NCBI RefSeq assembly: GCF_033898505.1 | Contig: NZ_JAXAFK010000003.1 | Span: 434,001 to 498,000, forward strand | Direction of reading: 5' to 3' | DNA length: 64,000 bases | Source: Pectobacterium carotovorum | GTDB taxonomy: Bacteria > Pseudomonadota > Gammaproteobacteria > Enterobacterales > Enterobacteriaceae | Shown: piece by piece, positions 61,698-64,000 of the stretch | Numbering within the stretch: position 1 is the first letter of the stretch | Layout of the letters: the number at the start of each line of letters is the position of its first letter | Notes under the pieces: model-generated | What the model was told of the DNA's origin: nothing | Database searches by the model: none | The model's input: only the letters and a program-made list of their open reading frames with translations | Position numbers and translations under genes: made by a program

Positions 61698-62150
61698 TCA
61701 CCAGCGATCAGTCCAATTTACGGTGAGCTGTGTAGGGCCAGAACCATAAATAGTACCGATTATTGATTTGCTATCCACACGATAATATAAGAAGAATGGT
61801 ATGGTAGCCGACTTATACTTAAATGCAGTCGTTGAACCAGACTGCATATCGGAAATATTGATGCACGTCGATGTATTGCCCTGACATAAATAGACAGTCA
61901 GTGCTCCTTTGTTCCCGACCTGAAGCCGACCTAGCCCATAATTCCAATATATTATATTTACTTTTGTGTTAGCAGGAGGAGCAACGCCCGGAGATATGGG
62001 AAAAGTAAACTGGTTCCAAATATTTGCAGAATGAACATCCATTCTTTTCATATCCCCACTCGTATAAGAACCATCAAGTGCATGCGCTGTACCGGAAAAC
62101 AAACATAGGGGAAGCAAAGCTGTAGCCGAAAGATATTTTAAAATTTCCAT
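61698..62150 (-). CDS. Small secreted FlhE-like protein
   Basis: This 150-residue protein has a signal peptide (MEILKYLSATALLPLCLFSG, cut near AHA) and a beta-rich domain. The LCQGNTSTCINISDMQSGST stretch, with the two Cys, followed by KSATIPFFLYYRV, resembles the conserved part of the flagellar periplasmic protein FlhE. No flagellar gene is nearby. FlhE's role in flagellar assembly does not clearly transfer to this paralogue. GGGA before the ATG may be occluded by an upstream hairpin. The gene is AT-rich compared with the core genes. Confidence 0.65.
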   Translation of the reverse strand: MEILKYLSATALLPLCLFSGTAHALDGSYTSGDMKRMDVHSANIWNQFTFPISPGVAPPANTKVNIIYWNYGLGRLQVGNKGALTVYLCQGNTSTCINISDMQSGSTTAFKYKSATIPFFLYYRVDSKSIIGTIYGSGPTQLTVNWTDRW

Positions 62151-62205
62151 ATAATCCCTTTTAAAAGAAAAAATAGAAATATTTTTATATCACAATAGGG
62201 ATTAT
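62151..62205 (-). promoter_or_regulatory. Candidate SD-sequestering leader hairpin of the FlhE-like gene
   Basis: ATAATCCC (62151-62158) and GGGATTAT (62198-62205) on the plus strand are exact inverted repeats. On the minus-strand transcript the upstream ATAATCCC pairs with the GGGATTAT that carries the Shine-Dalgarno just before the AUG. The 39-base loop is AT-rich. Function is an inference. Confidence 0.4.
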
Positions 62206-62649
62206 TTTGAAAAAGCTGGGGGATTAACATCAAGTTATTAAAAAAGAAGAGTAATAAACAAAATAAGACATAAAAGATCGCCTACAACAGATAAAAAACA
62301 AAATATTATTTTTACTTTTTCGATGAAAAAGGAATAAAAGCGACACAGTCACCACACTAATATTTCATTATAATGATAAGATGAAATCGTTATTATCCTC
62401 TATATAAAAATAAGCACTATTAACTGATATGGAATGAGGTTCAGGAGGAAACCAGTGACAGAGTGGTCATAGACTCCTTGGATTCGGAATGTTAAGCGAT
62501 ATATTCGATCTGGCTTTCCGCTGGATCGTCAAACAGGTGCTGAATTCCTGAAGAAGCGTAGATATTTAATGAGAGTGAAGGCGATACCAAGAGGGGTACA
62601 AACACGCTGTCGAATTAAAGAAGAGAGTAACGAGGATGATGAAGAATTT
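62206..62649. other. Region between FlhE-like gene and tRNA-Gly
   Basis: About 444 bp of AT-rich DNA with no supported gene. An open frame in the last 180 bases (YIRSGFPLDRQTGAEFLKKR by translation) runs antisense through the tRNA and is judged non-coding. It may be a relic of island DNA. No repeat of the tRNA 3' end was found, so no attachment site is identified. Confidence 0.4.
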
Positions 62650-62725
<76 letters not shown>

Positions 62726-62933
62726 TTAGAATCGGATTTATTATCTTTTACTTCAGTAAACTACACTGAAATCAAAATTTATCAAATCCTGCCAAATCAC
62801 TCGTAACTTAATGAATTTAATCACTATTTACCAACCAAGCAATTCAACGGACAGCATTATGTACCAACCAACTCAGCGTGGCAAGCCCTTTTCACGGAAA
62901 AACATTGCCACCAGTTTCAATCAGCAACATCGC

Positions 62934-62990
62934 TGTGGAGGCGAAGCCATGATTCCGCCTCCACAACCAGACCGCCTGACATTAAGGCGG
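62934..62990 (-). terminator. Stacked hairpins after the PPC-domain gene
   Basis: TGTGGAGGCG (62934-62943) pairs with CGCCTCCACA (62956-62965). A second stem, CCGCCT with AGGCGG, lies at 62972-62990. They are on the 3' side of the leftward gene ending at 63017. There is no T-run, so the terminator function is weakly supported. Confidence 0.45.
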
Positions 62991-63016
62991 CCTGATATTT
63001 CACTTGCTCATGCGTA

Positions 63017-64000
63017 TCAGGATTTCACACTTTTCAGCAAGGTTTGCTTACAAATGTGCCCGAAGGTGACGTGAGTGACATTATTCCCGCCTACACCAAC
63101 ACCGCTCTGAGCCGGGACTTCAATACGCCATGCACCCACATCGTAAGTTGTTCTCCACGTATTAATATAACCCTGGCTGTAGTCCTGGAACTGTGTCGTG
63201 TAATCAGCATAACAGTTATCCAATTTCACAGACCCAGAGGCACGCCCATTTGAATCAGTGATTATTCCGTGGGCATTGGCAGCATTAAACTCTAACGCAC
63301 CGTTGTCTTCTCGTTGGTCGAGTATAAGAATCGCAACGATATTTGGAATACCCGCGCCAGTTGAATCCGCCATCGTGACTCCCCAGGTCACATCCCGATA
63401 GGCTTGCGTGGTCATGAAACCATACGCTGTCGGCGCAGAACTAGGGATACGCAGAACGGTGCTTTCCCCCGAAACAGAATGGCTAAACTGAACAATTTTG
63501 GAGCCCAAAGTTAGCTTATATTTCTGAGAAACGGTCGGTAATTTTGATGGATTAGGCAGCACTCTCACCAAAATTTTCTCATTCGGCTGAGATGGAACGA
63601 TCGTAATTTCCTGTGCGGTATTACGGGTTGTCCAGGTATTACCCCCATCAGTGGAAGACGCCAGTAACCAGTTGTTATTGGTTCCACTCGTCACGCCATT
63701 CAAGCGAAGTAAAACATGCTGGCCACGGGTTGCAGTAAAGACGTAGTAATCCGCATCAGAATCGCTATCAGAGTTAGCCTCAATTTCCCTCAAACTATCA
63801 GACATAGGGGTAGCCAGAGAGGGAATATCGTTCAGCTCATAGTCATCAACATTCGTATTAACGATAGCGCCAAAATTAAAACCGGAGCCATCGGCAGTAT
63901 TGGCCTCCATAAACCAGTAATAATGCCCCGGCGGCGTTAAATCTAACGTAGCCTCATCAGCATTTCCCGCTTGATTTGAATAATTAATTGCCGTCACATT
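63017..64000 (-). CDS. Secreted protein with PPC-like domain (C-terminal part, runs off the window)
   Basis: The minus-strand frame is open from the window edge to the stop at 63017, so the N-terminus is missing. At least 327 residues are visible. DDYELNDIPSLATPMSDSLR and DADYYVFTATRGQHVLLRLN suggest a bacterial pre-peptidase C-terminal (PPC) domain. An Ig-like or beta-rich C-terminal region follows, with conserved aromatic and Cys residues (KLDNCYADYTTQFQDYSQGY; VTHVTFGHICKQTLL). Such domains occur in secreted proteases and surface proteins. No catalytic motif is visible in the part seen. Confidence 0.7.
   Translation of the reverse strand, partial: NVTAINYSNQAGNADEATLDLTPPGHYYWFMEANTADGSGFNFGAIVNTNVDDYELNDIPSLATPMSDSLREIEANSDSDSDADYYVFTATRGQHVLLRLNGVTSGTNNNWLLASSTDGGNTWTTRNTAQEITIVPSQPNEKILVRVLPNPSKLPTVSQKYKLTLGSKIVQFSHSVSGESTVLRIPSSAPTAYGFMTTQAYRDVTWGVTMADSTGAGIPNIVAILILDQREDNGALEFNAANAHGIITDSNGRASGSVKLDNCYADYTTQFQDYSQGYINTWRTTYDVGAWRIEVPAQSGVGVGGNNVTHVTFGHICKQTLLKSVKS

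Overview
The window is a stretch of enterobacterial chromosome. Almost every protein between about 0.2 and 48.6 kb can be aligned from memory to an Escherichia coli orthologue with the same length and motifs. The gene order joins several blocks that lie apart in E. coli, and the accessory content (a phosphatase autotransporter, a four-gene efflux operon, an isolated FlhE-like protein) suggests a soft-rot Pectobacterium-like organism. The family-level call (Enterobacterales) is safe; the genus is an inference.

Layout. (1) 1-4.2 kb: the end of trpR with its own trp operator, slt and ettA. (2) 4.3-8.3 kb: an accessory block with a chemoreceptor that has a C-terminal NWETF tail and a sigma-28 type promoter, and a LysR regulator divergent from a zinc-independent oxidoreductase. 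(3) 8.4-14.4 kb: serA, rpiA, argP, yggE, argO, mscS. (4) 14.5-21.5 kb: the epd-pgk-fbaA central-carbon operon with a Cra-type operator upstream, then tktA and loiP. (5) 22-24.7 kb: an AT-rich RcsA-like regulator where E. coli has speB, then speA. (6) 25.4-31 kb: metK with candidate MetJ boxes, sprT, endA, rsmE, gshB, yqgE, ruvX. (7) 31-48.6 kb: fbp and mpl, then purA, yjeT, hflC, hflK, hflX, hfq, miaA, mutL, amiB, tsaE, nnr and queG in E. coli-like order, broken by one unrecognised gene between nnr and queG. (8) 48.6-62.65 kb: an insertion between queG and the 3' end of a tRNA-Gly gene. It holds ahpC/ahpF, a DUF4153-type membrane protein, a large PAP2-phosphatase autotransporter, an ABC tripartite efflux operon and a small secreted FlhE-like protein. 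(9) Beyond the tRNA: the C-terminal part of a secreted protein running off the window.

The core genes serve glycolysis and the pentose-phosphate pathway (fbaA, pgk, epd, tktA, rpiA, fbp), amino-acid, purine and SAM synthesis (serA, purA, metK), polyamine synthesis (speA), tRNA and rRNA modification (miaA, queG, tsaE, rsmE), cell-wall turnover (slt, amiB, mpl), oxidative defence (ahpCF, gshB, yggE), and RNA and protein quality control (hfq, hflKC).

The observations most worth a second look are: a 113-bp MITE-like element with IS4-type ends and a perfect 10-bp target duplication, lodged between the ahpF stop codon and its terminator; the phosphatase-autotransporter fusion; an efflux operon in which all three gene junctions overlap by exactly 8 bp; a possible SD-sequestering hairpin before the FlhE-like gene; short tandem repeats (20 bp x3, 15 bp x3 twice) in intergenic DNA; and a three-way-junction palindrome between ruvX and fbp. 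I found no CRISPR array, no intact transposase gene and no complete prophage.
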